Shown here: one piece after another, positions 12,481 through 24,479 of the stretch
Numbering within the stretch: position 1 is the stretch's first letter
Layout: the number at the start of each line of letters is the position of its first letter
Source of the DNA: Cycas panzhihuaensis
Taxonomy: Eukaryota; Cycadophyta
Reading direction: 5' to 3'
Assembly (NCBI GenBank): GCA_023213395.1
Contig: CM041465.1
Span: forward strand, 161,641,741-161,705,740
DNA: 64,000 bases
Notes under the pieces: model-generated
The model's input: only the letters and a program-made list of their open reading frames with translations
The model's database searches: none
What the model was told of the DNA's origin: nothing
Made by a program: the position numbers and the translations under genes

Positions 12481-13100
12481 AGAGGAGTCAACCTATAATC
12501 AATGAAGGGGCAAACCTTTAGTTGAGCTAATGGGTGGATAAAAGAAGAAGAAGGTGGGTATGGATACCCATGTCCTCCTTGAAGAGTTTGAGTATGAGGA
12601 AGGTATGGGTTCCCTCCTGCTTAGTGGGAGGGAACCATTCCTATTTGGGGGAAAGCTAGAAAGGAAGTAAGTGGGAAAGAGAGGCCCACTCCCCCTTGAG
12701 GGCACATCCCTTTGTGAGAAGGGGCATGAGGAAAAGAGCCTTGAGGAGGGGTGAATCCCCCTTGCAAAGGCATCATAAGTAAGGTTGTACATGAAGATGA
12801 AAAAGGCAAGTGCAGGATGGGATTTTGCTCATATAGGCCACCTGTAGGAGGTGCGACTCTAAATGGGTGAAGTGAATCCACCCCATAAACTGGAAGGGGA
12901 TGTCCCTTTCCAATCCCCCATGGGTGGGATGTGTATCTTGAGGGTAGGTAAAGGGAAGAATCTCTTGGTTGAGATTAGGGACGCATGAGAACAGATCCCA
13001 CATGGCCCAAAGATGGGGGACATGAGGGTCCCCTAAGTCATGTAAGAGGGGTATGAACCACAGTTGGTTGAGGTGTAGTTGCTTGATTTTGGTTTACACA
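12481..13100 (-). pseudogene. Pro-rich N-terminal gag region of A and deletion point
   Basis: Several overlapping short frames rich in Pro, Ser and Gly align with 22250-22900 of B, for example the CCATGGGGG-GGAAAGGGA block at 12904-12922. At about 13090-13101 this gag sequence passes straight into the middle of the 5' LTR. The primer site, leader and first part of gag are therefore deleted, together with about 1.25 kb of LTR. Confidence 0.6.
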
Positions 13101-14801
13101 TGCACCAATGTTGTCATGCCACCATGAGAAGGGAGAAGGGGATTAAAAGAAAGAGAAGATAATAGCCTTAGGATGGCTTCCTCCTATGAATGAAACACCT
13201 TCTAGATAGCTAGATACCACATGAGTGAGTTAGATGGAAATAAACAATTTGGATGAAACAGGTACAAGTCTTGCAAAAGTTGTAAATGTTGCAAAAGATG
13301 CAAATCTTGCAAAAGCTATAAATGTTGTAAAAGATGCAAATCTTTCAAAAGTTATAAATGCTATAACTGTAAGTACAAGAATGGTAGGGAACAAGTAAGA
13401 CATACACAAACCAATAAGGAGGCAAACATTGCAAGTGTTACAAACATTACAAATATGGAAGAGACTACACCCTATGGGATGCCCTAGCTTATGGAGTAGG
13501 TATGATGTGAAGGGATCTTGAGAAGTAGGGGGTCGCCCTTGAGGATATGGTGCTAGGAGTTAGAACTCTAGTCGTTTGCTCCTCCTTTTCCTTCTCAAGA
13601 ATATCCTAAACCCATATAACTGTTAACTAGTGGGAACCCAAGGATAGGATGATACCAACAAGAAGAAAAAAAGAGGTTTTGCCTCTCCTTTCTTATCAAG
13701 AATAGAGCAAAATATATGCTAAAACATATATTAAGAAGTACATCCAATAAAATAAGTGTATTCAGAAGAGAACAACAGAAAGGAACATGCTTTTAGCTAT
13801 AAAGAATTGCACAAACTAGAAGTTACCTTCTAAACAGGGAGAAAGGAAGCCAAAACTCTATTTCCTTAGTGGAGTTGGCCTCTTTTGGAGAGGAGAAAAA
13901 CCTTGAATCTCAGAAAACTGATTATTGTTACCTTGATGAGCCTAAGAAGAGAGTTATCTTGCTGAAGAATCCTTTTTAGACCTATAAACTAAGGTTTCTA
14001 CCCTGTCAAACCTAAGTGGAAGAAAGAAGGAGAAGAGAGCCATTTTCTGAGCATGAGAGAGTTAGAATCAGTTCAAAATTATGTTTTTATATTCTAATTA
14101 GGTTTTTGGAGACACTAGGATTTAGTTTAGGTGGGAAAAGGCCCTCTACCATGTGTGAGATTTACAATAAATATGAATTTGTCCATGGTAATTAATGAAT
14201 AGTCACCCTGTGGCAAACTACGTGGTACCGCGAAGTTTAATGCAGTGCCATGAAGTTTGAAGCGATACGAAAAAATATAAGGGAAAAATGACAATAACCT
14301 AGGGAATCCCATAAAAGATCAGTCTTAGGGTACAAAAGATAGAGGTTGGTGGACTGGTAAGGTCTTCTAAGGGCTCTAGGTAGTGGTCGGGCTTTCCCAA
14401 TATGCAGAAAAGGTGAAGACTAAGCATCAATAACGATGTAAAAGTATGTTGTTGAGTAAGTAAGTTGGAACTCACCCTAGGGGTTATACAACGAGCTAAA
14501 AGTGAGTTAAGGTGGGTTGCAGGGGCTCGCAAGTACCTGCAAACTCTAGAAAGATATTTCTTGGAGCTATGTAGTGCCACAAGACTGTGATCTTGGGGTT
14601 GTCATAGGCTGAAATATAGTCACAAGCAAGTACTAAGCAACCAAACTAGGCAACAAGACAAGCTATACATCTAAATCATACTATTGGGACCATAAATGTA
14701 CCTCATCATGCCATAAATATAAACAAGACAAGGGATAAGGATGTATACCTATACTTACTTGAGGGATGCCACTCATGTCCATTCCTAATGGCTGAGAAAC
14801 A
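13101..14801 (-). repeat. 5' LTR of element A, truncated at its 3' end
   Basis: Matches 3304-4963 over its whole length, including TGCACCAATGTT at the left edge, and ends in GAAACA followed by the CCATG duplication. Compared with the 3' LTR it lacks about 1.25 kb and the adjoining primer site. It includes a GC-rich CGTGGTACCGCGAAG block at 14221-14235. Confidence 0.8.
13263..13370 (-). repeat. 36-bp tandem repeat in LTR of A, three units
   Basis: Units start at 13263, 13299 and 13335. The 3' LTR holds two units (3466-3537), so one unit was gained or lost after insertion. Confidence 0.75.
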
Positions 14802-14956
14802 CCATGGAATCTTATTAGTGGGATAATCAACCTTTAATTCTATTAGTAAACTTATACAACCCATGCATATATATTAATAACCAATGTTAACCTTCACTTG
14901 CCTTGGTCATATATACATATATTTATATTCTACTAGCTATAAGTGGTTATATAATA
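14802..14956 (-). repeat. Right part of the 3' LTR of C1
   Basis: Begins with the CCATG duplication of A. The block from CCCATGCATA at 14859 aligns with the C2 LTR near 38394. In sense it starts TATTATATAACC, the same place where D starts TATAATATAACC, and is preceded by a polypurine tract. Confidence 0.6.
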
Positions 14957-14970
14957 GGTCCCCTTTCCTT
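14957..14970 (-). other. Polypurine tract of C1
   Basis: Sense AAGGAAAGGGGACC directly before the LTR start; D has AAGGGGGACC at the same place (60106-60115). Confidence 0.55.
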
Positions 14971-15569
14971 AGATGTTGAGTCCTTGAAGTGTTAAAGATA
15001 TGGATATTGTTTATAAATTTTGTCTATTCATGTGTTGCTTTTTTTGATTCATAGCCAACCCATTACCCCATATACTCAAAGATGGTCTTATTCGAGAGAT
15101 AGTATTGCTAACTATTTAAGATGAATTCTAGAGGAATTGTGAGGAGTTGTTCTTCATTAAGAATTAGGAGGGTGGATTGAAGGATAATAGTCTTTTCATG
15201 GCACCTTTTAAGACAAGAAACATGGAAGACATTATTGATTTTGGTATCAAGGAGAAGTTTGAGAGAGTAGGAAACTTCATGAATATGTTGGATAACCTCA
15301 TAGGGACCATTGTATTGATGGTTGGGTTTATGGCTTTTATTGCTATAGAGGAATTGTTGCTTATAGGCCTAAACGCAAAGGAAGACTAAATCACCAATAG
15401 AAAATGATCGATCAAAGGAGTGGTGATCAACTAGTTACTTCGTGTGATTTCTAGTAGAGGCTATTTTTTGTTTAAGAGTATGTAAGACTTGGCCTATGTC
15501 TTATAATTTTTGTTGGACCATGACAACTTGAGTTTGTGGTCAACATATGGTGAGATAGTCAAAGGTAGT
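14971..15569 (-). pseudogene. C1 fragment: C-terminal part of integrase
   Basis: Collinear with 38487-39090 of C2; a clear match is ACAAGAAACATGGAAGACAT at 15212, against GCAAGAAACATGGAAAACAT in C2. In C2 and D this part encodes the end of integrase with a chromodomain-like tail. The piece stops at 15569 because B is inserted there; it resumes at 36080 with no gap in alignment (GTGGTAACCATACAGAG of C2 spans the joint). Confidence 0.7.
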
Positions 15570-18500
15570 TGTTTCCCAACTACTGAGAATGGACACGAGC
15601 AAGTCAACTCAGATAAGTATAGGTGCACTTCTATCCCTCGTCCTTATCAGTTCTAGGAAACATGGATTGAAGCACTGCATTTGCATTATATGATGATTGT
15701 TTCACTGCATGATCATTATGCATTCACTGCTTGGATATATTGCATATTGGCACTTTTTTCAGCCTATGACGATCCAGGGATGTGAATCCCATGGTATTCC
15801 ACAACCCTCCTTTGTGTCTCCACAATGTTCCCAAGTGCCATTTTGGCCTCCATAGCCCAAACTCATCACCTGTCGGTGCATCTGACCCCTAGCACCTCGC
15901 CTAGGCTTGGTTGGCATGCTCCACATATTTGTTAACTTTTCTGAGAACTTCTCACCTTTAGTACCTATTTGTTATAGGCTCTCCTAAGCCCCACAACCCT
16001 TTCCTGTCACTTAAACAGAGTATTGTATCCCTCTAGGCCTAAGTTTCCATTTTTTTGGAGCTTTCAAACCTCTTTCTCTTTATTTTTCTCCATGCTTATG
16101 CCACACCACGATAAACATCATAGTACCACTACAAACTTTGTGATACCACTAAGTTTACCGTAGGGCAACTGTCACAATTTAGTTTTAAAAATCTGCCATG
16201 GCTAATTTCACATTTATTACAAAATTGCCACATGGCAACAACTTATTCCTAGCCCAAGCTGAACTCTAATCGCTCGATCGAGTTAGGGTTGGGTTTAAAA
16301 ACCTAAAAATGCCCTCATTTAATCTCTCTCTCACTCATTTTTACTAGTACTTCTCCAAAAAATGCCCTACAACAAGACATAACCTGCTACATCAACTTCT
16401 CAGCCTGCTACTAGCCTCCTACAGCTCCAGACATCTAGCAGTAGGCCTGTAACGTGGCCAACCAAGGTAAGATCATGCTTCAAGTGCTCCATCAAGTTCA
16501 GACTCTCCGTCTCACTCTAGTTTCCTTCTAGCTTGCTGCTCCTTTGGGGTTTCTCACCTACAAACCCCATGGGGTTGGATTCTCTCCCCCTTTCTCAGGT
16601 AGATCTGCCTCTGATCTGCCCACATTAGGTACCTCTACACCAATACTTTATTTTTTCCTTCCTTTGAGAAATACAACATCATTTGTCAATACTTTTACAA
16701 CACTTTTTCTTTGCTTTATCCACTATAAACGGGAGGCAAACCCTCCCCTCCGTGTTTGTTTTCGTTTTTATTTCAACTACTTTGTGGTTGCTTCAAGGAG
16801 GCAGCAAAGAAAATACACTCACGAAGAGTGAAAGGAGAAAAGGTAGGGTTCCATACCCAACAAGCCTTCTCCTCAAGGGCAACCCCCTTCTCTCCTCATC
16901 TCTTCTTTCTCTATGCTTCCCTTGAGCTTCCAAAGGGCCGTTAGAAGGAAGGCCACTGTTAGCATCAATGTAGGTAGCCTATTACTGTGCTTGCTACCAA
17001 CCTTGCAGGTCCTATATGAGTGGGGTTTCAACCCCCATTCGGTATCTCTTTTGCCTTTTGGTCTAGCCTTGTCCAAGTTGCAAATGATGAATGTCACAAC
17101 TTCTGCAATATTGACGACGTTTGCAATATCATTTACCGCTTCCTTGCTTGTATTCCAAAAGTTTGTTATACTTACGTCTCCTCACATCCTGGAACTTGGG
17201 TAGTGAGGAGCACTTCTGATCTAGAGGGTTATCCATTATGAGGCTATCCATCCTCCATCTCCCTTTTGCCCCCTTTTCCTAAATATTATTTATTAAATGA
17301 CATGCAGAGAACAAAGACCAATATTGTGGTGAATGTATTTCTTTTGGCTAAGATATGTGCATCCTATCATTCTCTATGTTGTACATCTATCCCATATATA
17401 TTTGATGCCCCTTAGGAAATGACAAACCTTGTTTGGTTGTAGGTTTTCCTTGTTGTGTGTGGAGAGCAAAGGGGATTTTGTTCTAGGTATGTCCCCCTCT
17501 TTTCAACCGGCATTCCTTTTGGCTTTCAAAGCTGTAAGTTAGAGTTGCATTTACCTTCACACTTCCTTGCATTACTTTCTTTTCTTTTCTTTTCCTTTGA
17601 TTTTGGGGAAGGTAAGGGAGCCCGCTTCCTTTTCTACTCGCACCATTCTGTTGCACCATCCATGGTTGGAGAAGAGCGAGGGTAACAAGCATAGTAAGGG
17701 CATCACTACTTTGGCCACTGTATTCCAAGTATGCCTTACGTTTTCCTAATTTTTCCTTTATTGCTCTCCTGCCTTCATTTGTACATCATTTAGAAAAAAG
17801 GAAAAGAAGAAGGATTAGCTTAGGTCACTTATACTTAACTAGTTCACTTGCTTCCTTTGTAAAGTGCATGTAGTGAGAACTTATGCATATGCATGCCCAC
17901 ATCCCTTCTACCTTATTGCATTACCTAGCAACCTTGCATCTTTTGCATGTCTTTTGTGCCATATAGCTACCCTTTTAATCTTTCTTTCTTTCATTAAAAA
18001 GATAAAGAGAGTGAGGTTACATGCATGGGTAAATAAGTGAGAATTTCATATTATTTCCTTACTTTGAAAAGTAACTTCTTCACACATTGTTGCATGCACT
18101 ACATCCTCTCTGCATCACCCTACCTTGCCACGAACAGACACAAACATTGAGACAACTTCTTTTATCAACTTCTACTCCTAAGCCCCCCTTAGGTTTGGTG
18201 CCTTGGAGGCACCCCCCTCTCAAGGCCATTTACCCTACTCTATTTCCTTCGCCTCTCTTGGTTAGGCTCCTTTTGTTTGGCCTGTAGGTCAACTTCTAAC
18301 TCGCGACGCTAGTCATCCCCTTAACCACCCACGTGTGTAGGCCATTCTCCTTCTTGTTACTAAAAGTCACCTCTTTCATACCCCTTTTTCTTACGCGAGG
18401 AGCCATTCCCTCGCTCTTTTTCTGCCCTCCTTCGCCCATCCAAGGACGGGAGGGCCCTCCTTAAGGTTACTCAGGAAACCAAGGAGATCCCTCGTCTCTC

Positions 18501-18699
18501 TGTTGCTCCAAATCAAGGAAGGGTTGCCTCAAAGGAGTTTGTGCACCATTTGCGGGTCCTAAACTTGCGTTCCGACACACAGATGCCCTTTGTAGGTGAT
18601 TGCTTTCACTTGCTATAGTAGGTCCAAAGCTACCTAAGTCATTAATCATTTAGCTTAACCTCGTCCAAGTTTAGTTACCCCCCTAGAGATGTGATTCCA
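15570..18699 (+). repeat. 5' LTR of element B
   Basis: About 3.1 kb, paired with 33275-36074. Starts TGTTTCCCAACTACTGAGAA and ends GATTCCA just before the primer site. It keeps two segments that the 3' LTR has lost: about 215 bp around 16010-16230, with the TACCGTAGGGC module, and about 135 bp around 17070-17205. A TTTAAAAAC box at 16294-16302 follows the GTTGGG motif that also precedes the TATA-like box in LTR H, and is a likely core promoter. Short open frames inside it are not genes. Confidence 0.85.
16294..16302 (+). promoter_or_regulatory. TATA-like box in LTR of B
   Basis: TTTAAAAAC is kept in both LTRs (also 33788-33796) after AGGGTTGGG, and the equivalent place in LTR H reads TATTTAAG. 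A role as core promoter is inferred. Confidence 0.4.
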
Positions 18700-18719
18700 A
18701 TAGCGACTATACTGGGGAC
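18700..18719 (+). other. Primer-binding site of B, tRNA-Arg-like
   Basis: TAGCGACTATACTGGGGAC begins one base after the LTR. Tat-lineage elements commonly use TGGCGACTC-type primer sites ending CTGGGGA; this is a decayed version. It confirms that 15570-18699 is a 5' LTR. Confidence 0.6.
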
Positions 18720-19012
18720 TTTCCAGTAAGGGATTAATCATCTCTCCCTTCTTGTTGGTGCTACCTCCTTTCTAGTAGCTTTCCTCGATTTATTGGGTAC
18801 CTCCCAAACACTTGCCACCTTATCTTTTTTTCTTTCAATTTTTAGGGGGAAAATTGTATGCGACGGTTCTCTCATTGCTTATGAGGCATTCCTCCCTTAT
18901 TGGAAGACTCCTCTTATCATCCCCTTTCTTCGTCAGATTCCAATTCAAGCATGGAAGGATTCTCTTCAGATTGGGCATATCATGCCTATGCTTCCAAAGC
19001 TTAATAGCTATC
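18720..19012 (+). other. Leader of B before the solo LTR
   Basis: About 290 bp between the primer site and the inserted LTR H. It continues at 21773 after the CTATC duplication. No domain seen. Confidence 0.5.
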
Positions 19013-21767
19013 TGTTTCCCGGCTTCTAAGAATGGATACAGAGCGGTCGACTCAGGTAAGTGTAGGTATGTTTCTCACCCTATTGTTGTTTTCTTGTGTG
19101 AGGAGTATTTGCTTGCATGTTATGTCTTCGTAGATGGTTTTGTGTTATCTATGCCTATTCAGCCTATGATTACTATAGCGAGGATACACTCCCACCAAGT
19201 GTGACACCCGGGTGGTTGCATCACTTCCCATAATCTACCCTACTCCCCTTAAGACTTACTTGATTTACGTGACATTCACTCTTATGTCGACTCACCATCA
19301 TTTGGCCTCCTCGTCATATCCTTGAGTCATATGATCGCCTTTCTTGTGGCTTTTGGTCTATTGCTTACCTCTGGGCAGGTAGGCCCGCCCCCTGCCGGCC
19401 CCCTAGTGCATTGGTCCACAACCCTGGCTGGCTGTTTGGGCCAATTTTGTCTTCTAGTTCTACACCGCGGTAAATTTCGCAGTACCACGAAGTTTCCCGT
19501 GGTGCGACTGTTATGACTTGTTTTTTAAAACTACCATGGCAATTCATACATTTATTATGGAATTACCACGTGTCTCTTGACCTAACTCAGTGCCAGTCGA
19601 GCCCTAATCACTCGATTAGGGTTGGGGCTGAGTATTTAAGCCCATCTCAACTCATTTTAAGGATTTTTTGGCTCTCTTTAGAAGGATCAACAAGGAAAAA
19701 ATGCCCTGCTGTCTGCTATCTTCTACTGCTCTGCTACTGTTCTAGGACCTGCAACCACTCTTCAGCACCCATCTCTCCTTTGGCTTCACTGTGACATCTT
19801 CATAGCTCATTGCATGCCATGGAGATGGCCTCCTTGAGGAGTTTTCAAGGCCTCCTTACCCAGGCAGTCACCAAGTGGTCTCAGAAGCAGGATTTTCTCC
19901 AGCCATCTTAGTAGGGGCTCCATACCTGCTGTACTCTAGCCTTTCCTCAGATTTTCCAGTCTCTTCTCAATAGGCTTTGGCAGAGGCAAATGCCTCCTAT
20001 TTTCTCCAAAGGTATTTATTAGTTTAAGGTCTTTCCTTTGCCTAGTTCATGCCCAGTTTTGTATGTTTTACACTAGCTTGTCTTATCTTGTTTCAAGGGT
20101 TATTTCTTGCCTTTTCCTTAGACCTTTTTCTCTATTATTTATGCTTCTTTTACTGCATTTCACACCCAGGATAGTGGTTAAAGAGGGCTCCATAAGGTTT
20201 GGGACAGAGCTGGGTGGATTCTGTACCACCCTCACGCTCCCTAAGAGGCTTCTGCCCTCCAAACCTTCCTCTTTGCCCCCGTGCTACTCCTGGAGTGGGG
20301 CAAGGGATTAGTAGGATTTTCTAACCACTGAAATCAGCGTTGGCACTTGTTACAGCGCTGGTTTGAGGGCTCATTTCCCTCATCTGGGCAACGCATAAGC
20401 CCTGGTCACTTTTCTTAGCTCAGCGCTTCTATTAATGGCCTGGTTTGCTTCCCATAGCACTCTGGCTCATTGAGGTTTGCTTTGGGCTCTTTTTGTACCT
20501 CTGTTGCCCCAGTTTCCAGCCAGTTATACATCCATACCCTCGCTACCTTGTGGCTTCTTGAGGGAGGGTAGGGTTGCTCTTTGCAGGAGGTGGGCCACTC
20601 TGAGGCTTACCTATCTACTTACCATTCATTTGAGTAGTTTTTACCATAGATTATTGTTACAACTTTGTGATTCATGAATACTAATATATATGTATAGAGA
20701 CTTGTTTTTAGTATATGTACACATGTGTTATTGGGACTCTACTTTGTGTTACTAGCCTCCTTTCTCAGGAAAGGGATATTTGTGCTTACTTGTAAGTACA
20801 CAGAGGACGTGAGGGATTTCCCCTTTTTCTCTCTTGCGAGTAAGTGCGTTTACTCATATTTTATTATAGCGTTTCATTTGTTACTATTACTTTCCTTTTT
20901 TCCTTTCTTGGCACTTTAGTGTCGTTTCTGGGGAAGGTAAGGAAGCCCCATGCTTCGCCCTATCGCGACCCCTCTTTTTCCGTACTTCGTGGAGCGATTT
21001 TGGACACCTTATGGGACCGTTGCTGCTTTGATCGCGTCTTCATTCTGGGTATGTACTCTCGCTTCATTTCATTTTCTTCCCTTTAGAAGATTTTGCATGG
21101 TAGTAATTAGACCACTTAAAAGGAAAAAGGAAATCGACTCTCTCTTTTGGTTTACATTCTGTTTGTTATATTTTATATATTACATCTATCATAGGAAAAG
21201 GTTTGAGGAAGCTTTTCCCTCCAACCTTTCCCTCTAGTTTGTAAACTTCACCCTTGCCCTCTCGGCTTGTCATATTTGGTTTAGTTTGCTTGCGTGTGTC
21301 CTAGCATCCTCTTTTCTCTTGATTGCTCTTTCGAAGGGGGGGAACTCTTGATCGATCGATCATTCTCGCTCCCTTCATCCTCCCTCAGTTTTCTTCCGCC
21401 TAGTCAGATAACCGAGAAGACCTTAACTGTAGGTTATTCACTTACTTTACCCCCTACTCGTTTCCCTCCGCTATAGGGAAGCCCTCGAGGGATTCTCTCC
21501 CTTCTCTTCTGGCCATTCAAGGGTGGGAGGACTCTTCTCCCAGATCTATCTAGGCTACTCTTCCGCCTCCCCTCTTCCTAGCTGAAGTGGGGAACCACCT
21601 CTAGGTAGTTGAGTATCATCTGCAGGTCCCGAACTCATGCTCCGGCGCACGGAGCACCCTGCATAGTACTTACCTTGCTTGTAGGTTCCTATCCGCACCC
21701 GATAGTGTCATCGATCATCTTCACTATCCTTACGTAGCTAGGTGGTTATCCCGTAGATGCGCATCCA
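19013..21767 (+). repeat. Solo LTR H of a third Tat family
   Basis: Starts TGTTTCCCGGCTTC and ends GCATCCA, the same ends as the LTRs of A and B, and is flanked by perfect duplications CTATC (19008-19012 and 21768-21772). It has no primer site after it or polypurine tract before it. It aligns with the LTRs of A and B in blocks only, for example TAAAACTACCATGGCAATTC at 19526 and the GGTCCCGAACTCATGC region near 21625, so it belongs to a related but distinct family. A solo LTR arises by recombination between the two LTRs of a full element. Confidence 0.82.
19462..19640 (+). promoter_or_regulatory. GC module, G-box and TATA-like box in LTR H
   Basis: ACCGCGGTAAATTTCGC and CAGTACCACGAAG at 19463-19492, CACGTG at 19567-19572 and TATTTAAG at 19633-19640 lie in the order upstream module, G-box, core promoter. 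Equivalents of the GC module occur in the other Tat LTRs. Function is inferred from position. Confidence 0.45.
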
Positions 21768-21772
21768 CTATC

Positions 21773-22890
21773 CAACTCCTTCCAAGGGCCCACCCAAGAG
21801 GGTGAGAACCCTATCTTTTACCTGGGTGACCAAGAACACTCGCAAGCCCATCACCTCTCCACCCATGAAGTGGAGGCATCTTCTCCCTTAGAGCACCACC
21901 ATTTTGGTGGCGATCCTTATGAGGATCATCTCGTGGGATCTACCTCATATGAGGACCCTTCCACCTCTTAAGATCAGGTGGATACCCCTATTGTGGATGT
22001 TGTAGAAGCCCTTAACTAGTGCTTCCAAGCTGCTTGCCTCCAATCATATCCTAGGTGATTCGAGAACATCTTATGAAGCATTACACTTCCTTCCTCTACA
22101 TCTGCTCCACCTCGTCTATCTTGTTCAATTCCCTTAACTACTACGAGGGCATCTGTCACTCCATCTTCTTCTCCCTGTGGTACATATTCCTTAAGGACTA
22201 CCCAAGGTGTGTCCTCTTCCCAACTTGGGTTGAGCATACCCCCATCCAGTCAAACAACTACACCTCCACCAACCATAGTATATCAACCTCCTGTTAGATA
22301 TAGGGGACCTTTATGCATCCCTACCTCTAACCGCATGGGGACTACCACCATGCACTCCCAAGCTCAGCCTAGGGACCTTTCCCTTTACGTGCCTCTAAGT
22401 TACACTTCTTAACCATGGGGGTATGGTAAGGGAAACCCATTTGTAGTTTATGGGGTAGAGCCTTTGCACCCATATGGGGTCACGCCACCTATGGGCGGCC
22501 CATATGGGCAAAACCTAGTTCAGCATCCCTCTATTCCATCTTCCTATGTCACCCCTCATGTTACTCCTTTGTAAGGAGGGTAAACCCCCTTCTAAAGTGT
22601 TATATCTAAAGCCCCTTTCCAACAAGGGGCATACCCACAAGGGGGGATAGGTCCCTTATACCCATTTGCCCCTCTACCGATTCCTTTGAATGTGGGATTA
22701 GCACCTTCTCACCAAACGGAAGGAGGTCACTATCCTGTTTCAAACCAAGTCTCCCAAGGAAGATTTGGTAAACCTTGTCCACCTCTTCCTCCACATCTTA
22801 TTGACCCTATGATCTAATCTAGGGTACATCCCTTCGTGGATTATAGGTCGACCCCTCTATCCATTGAGGTGTTAAGAACCAACTTATCAC
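21773..22890 (+). pseudogene. Leader and Pro-rich N-terminal gag region of B
   Basis: Low-complexity sequence with short Pro/Ser/Tyr-rich frames. From about 22230 on it aligns with the gag N-terminal region of A (12500-13090). Many frame slips; the start codon of gag cannot be fixed. Confidence 0.5.
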
Positions 22891-23990
22891 CTCACCCTCC
22901 TGAGGTTCCTAAATTAGATGGGGCCTCATCCTAAGACCCAGCAGAGCATGTTAGAGGATTTTCCATAGCATGCATTGATTATTAGGCATATGATCACATC
23001 TTAATGAAACTCTTCCCATGCTCCCTTCAAGGTGATACCCTTAAATGGTTCTATCACCTTCTAGTGCACTCTATCCACTCATTCTAACAACTCATTGATG
23101 AATTCATCAACTATTTTGACATAGCTCATCTTTTCGAGAACAGAATGAAGATTGTCTTGTCTCTTAAACAAGGTCACAATAAGATGAATCGTGACTTTGT
23201 GAGACACTTCCATGATCTGCTTCACTCCACCAAGGTAACCTTGCCTAAGGAGTTGAAGAGAGATCTCTTCGTTAATGCCCTTCGTCTTGAAATCCATGTT
23301 GAAGTCCTCAAAATGGAGGTAATAATGTGTGATTCTGCCATAGCCAAGTGCTTAGCCCTCGAAGCAATTGAGATCCAAGTGGGTCTGAAAAAGCCTCTTA
23401 AGTCCTCACAACGGCGTGAGGCACCTCCTCTACCCCGTGAAACTAAAATCCAACAGCCTCCTAGGTCCTCTTCTTATCCCACAGAAAAGACCTTGGATCC
23501 CCTAACCTCCGCTATATGTTCTTTTGAATGTACCATGAAGGAGCTTAAACTTCAAGCCCCTTCATCCCCTACTTCGCATAAACCAGTTCACCAAGCTTCT
23601 CAAGTAGCATCCTCTAAGGGCAGTAATATCCAATCTTCTCAAATGAGGAAGCCCAACTTCTCATCAGAGAAGAAATTGTGTTCTGTTTATGGGGAGTGCT
23701 TCCATGAAGATTCATAATATAGGGCCCAACACCCTAGAGCTACCTGCAACATGACTCTTCCCCCAAACGGGTGTTTAGGTCAAACCTAGACCAACTTGTC
23801 CACAAGGATCCTTTCCCCAAGCACGAGAAACGTGATTGTAATAGCTAGTAAAAGGGGAACCAAAATAGAGGAAGGTCCTCTAACCCTCGCCCTTCACAAG
23901 CTAAAGAGAAGGGTATCAAGAATTCTTCCTTTTCTTCTGGTTCTCCCAACCACCAAATTCCTTCTCTTTCTCAATCCCGAAATAAGGGAA
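22891..23990 (+). pseudogene. Gag of element B
   Basis: A retrotransposon gag domain is readable: PKLDG, DPAEHVRGF, DHILMKLFPCSLQGDTLKWF (about 22905-23055), LIDEFINYFDIAHLFENRMK, and then the longest open stretch, 23145-23717, with HFHDLLHSTKVTLPKELKRD and IAKCLALEAIEI. The end of that stretch has a cysteine cluster (KLCSVYGECFHED) that may be the remains of a zinc knuckle. It would form the particle core and bind RNA. Stops fall at Gln codons (for example before QLIDEF). It pairs with 11250-12480 of A. Confidence 0.8.
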
Positions 23991-24479
23991 AGATAGTCAT
24001 TCAATTGCTCAAGACCACACCGTTATATGCTTTAACTTGGTTCCAAGCAACCAAATAAGCAAACAACGCCTCTTCTTCCACTTCTCACCTTAATCCTCCT
24101 CTAAAAGTCCCTCCTCCAGAAATCCCCATGCTTCCTAAGACCATTCTCATGTACCCTAGTCATTACGATTTCCGGAGGGCGCTTCCCCATCCTACTACGA
24201 AGGGGAAGCCCTTCTGCATCATTGAGGAGCTCTACACCGTGGCCGTAGGGATGTCCATGATAGACATCTTGAGAAGTTACCCTAAATAATGTGCCCTTCT
24301 CTTAGAGACTTTGGGATTGGTTAACGCATCTGTTCATGCCTTGGGCATTGCCCTAGGTCACGAATTCATCATCTCTTTCGATCCCAAAGAACTCCCCCCG
24401 TCTAGTGAAAGGGAACGCCAATGGCACTACCCCTTCACCATAACCATCGACACACCCAACTATACCCTCTAAAGAACCG

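Larger units (their letters stand above)
2044..14801 (-). mobile_element. Element A: Tat-type Ty3/gypsy, internally deleted
   Basis: The element starts with TGGAAG and ends with GAAACA (sense TGTTTC...TTCCA) between perfect 5-bp duplications CCATG. In sense order (right to left) it has a truncated 5' LTR, gag, protease, a conserved spacer, an antisense gene, a second RNase H, a polypurine tract and a full 3' LTR. Reverse transcriptase, the first RNase H and integrase, present in B at about 25580-28367, are absent, so it depends on other elements for movement. It lies in the 3' LTR of C1. By eye, 17 of about 140 positions differ between its two LTR copies (from 3301 and 13098), mostly transitions, so it is old. 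Confidence 0.85.

Noticed and set aside
13050-13090. A primer-site-like GCAACTACACCTC next to the 5' LTR of A
   Set aside because: It aligns with gag sequence of B at 22255-22275 (CAACTACACCTCC), so it is coding sequence brought next to the LTR by a deletion.
13263-13370. 36-bp repeats as a CRISPR array
   Set aside because: Units are contiguous without spacers and lie in a plant LTR.
16544-21476. Many open frames of 60-130 codons in the LTRs of B and H
   Set aside because: They overlap in several frames, show no domain, and are not kept between LTR copies.
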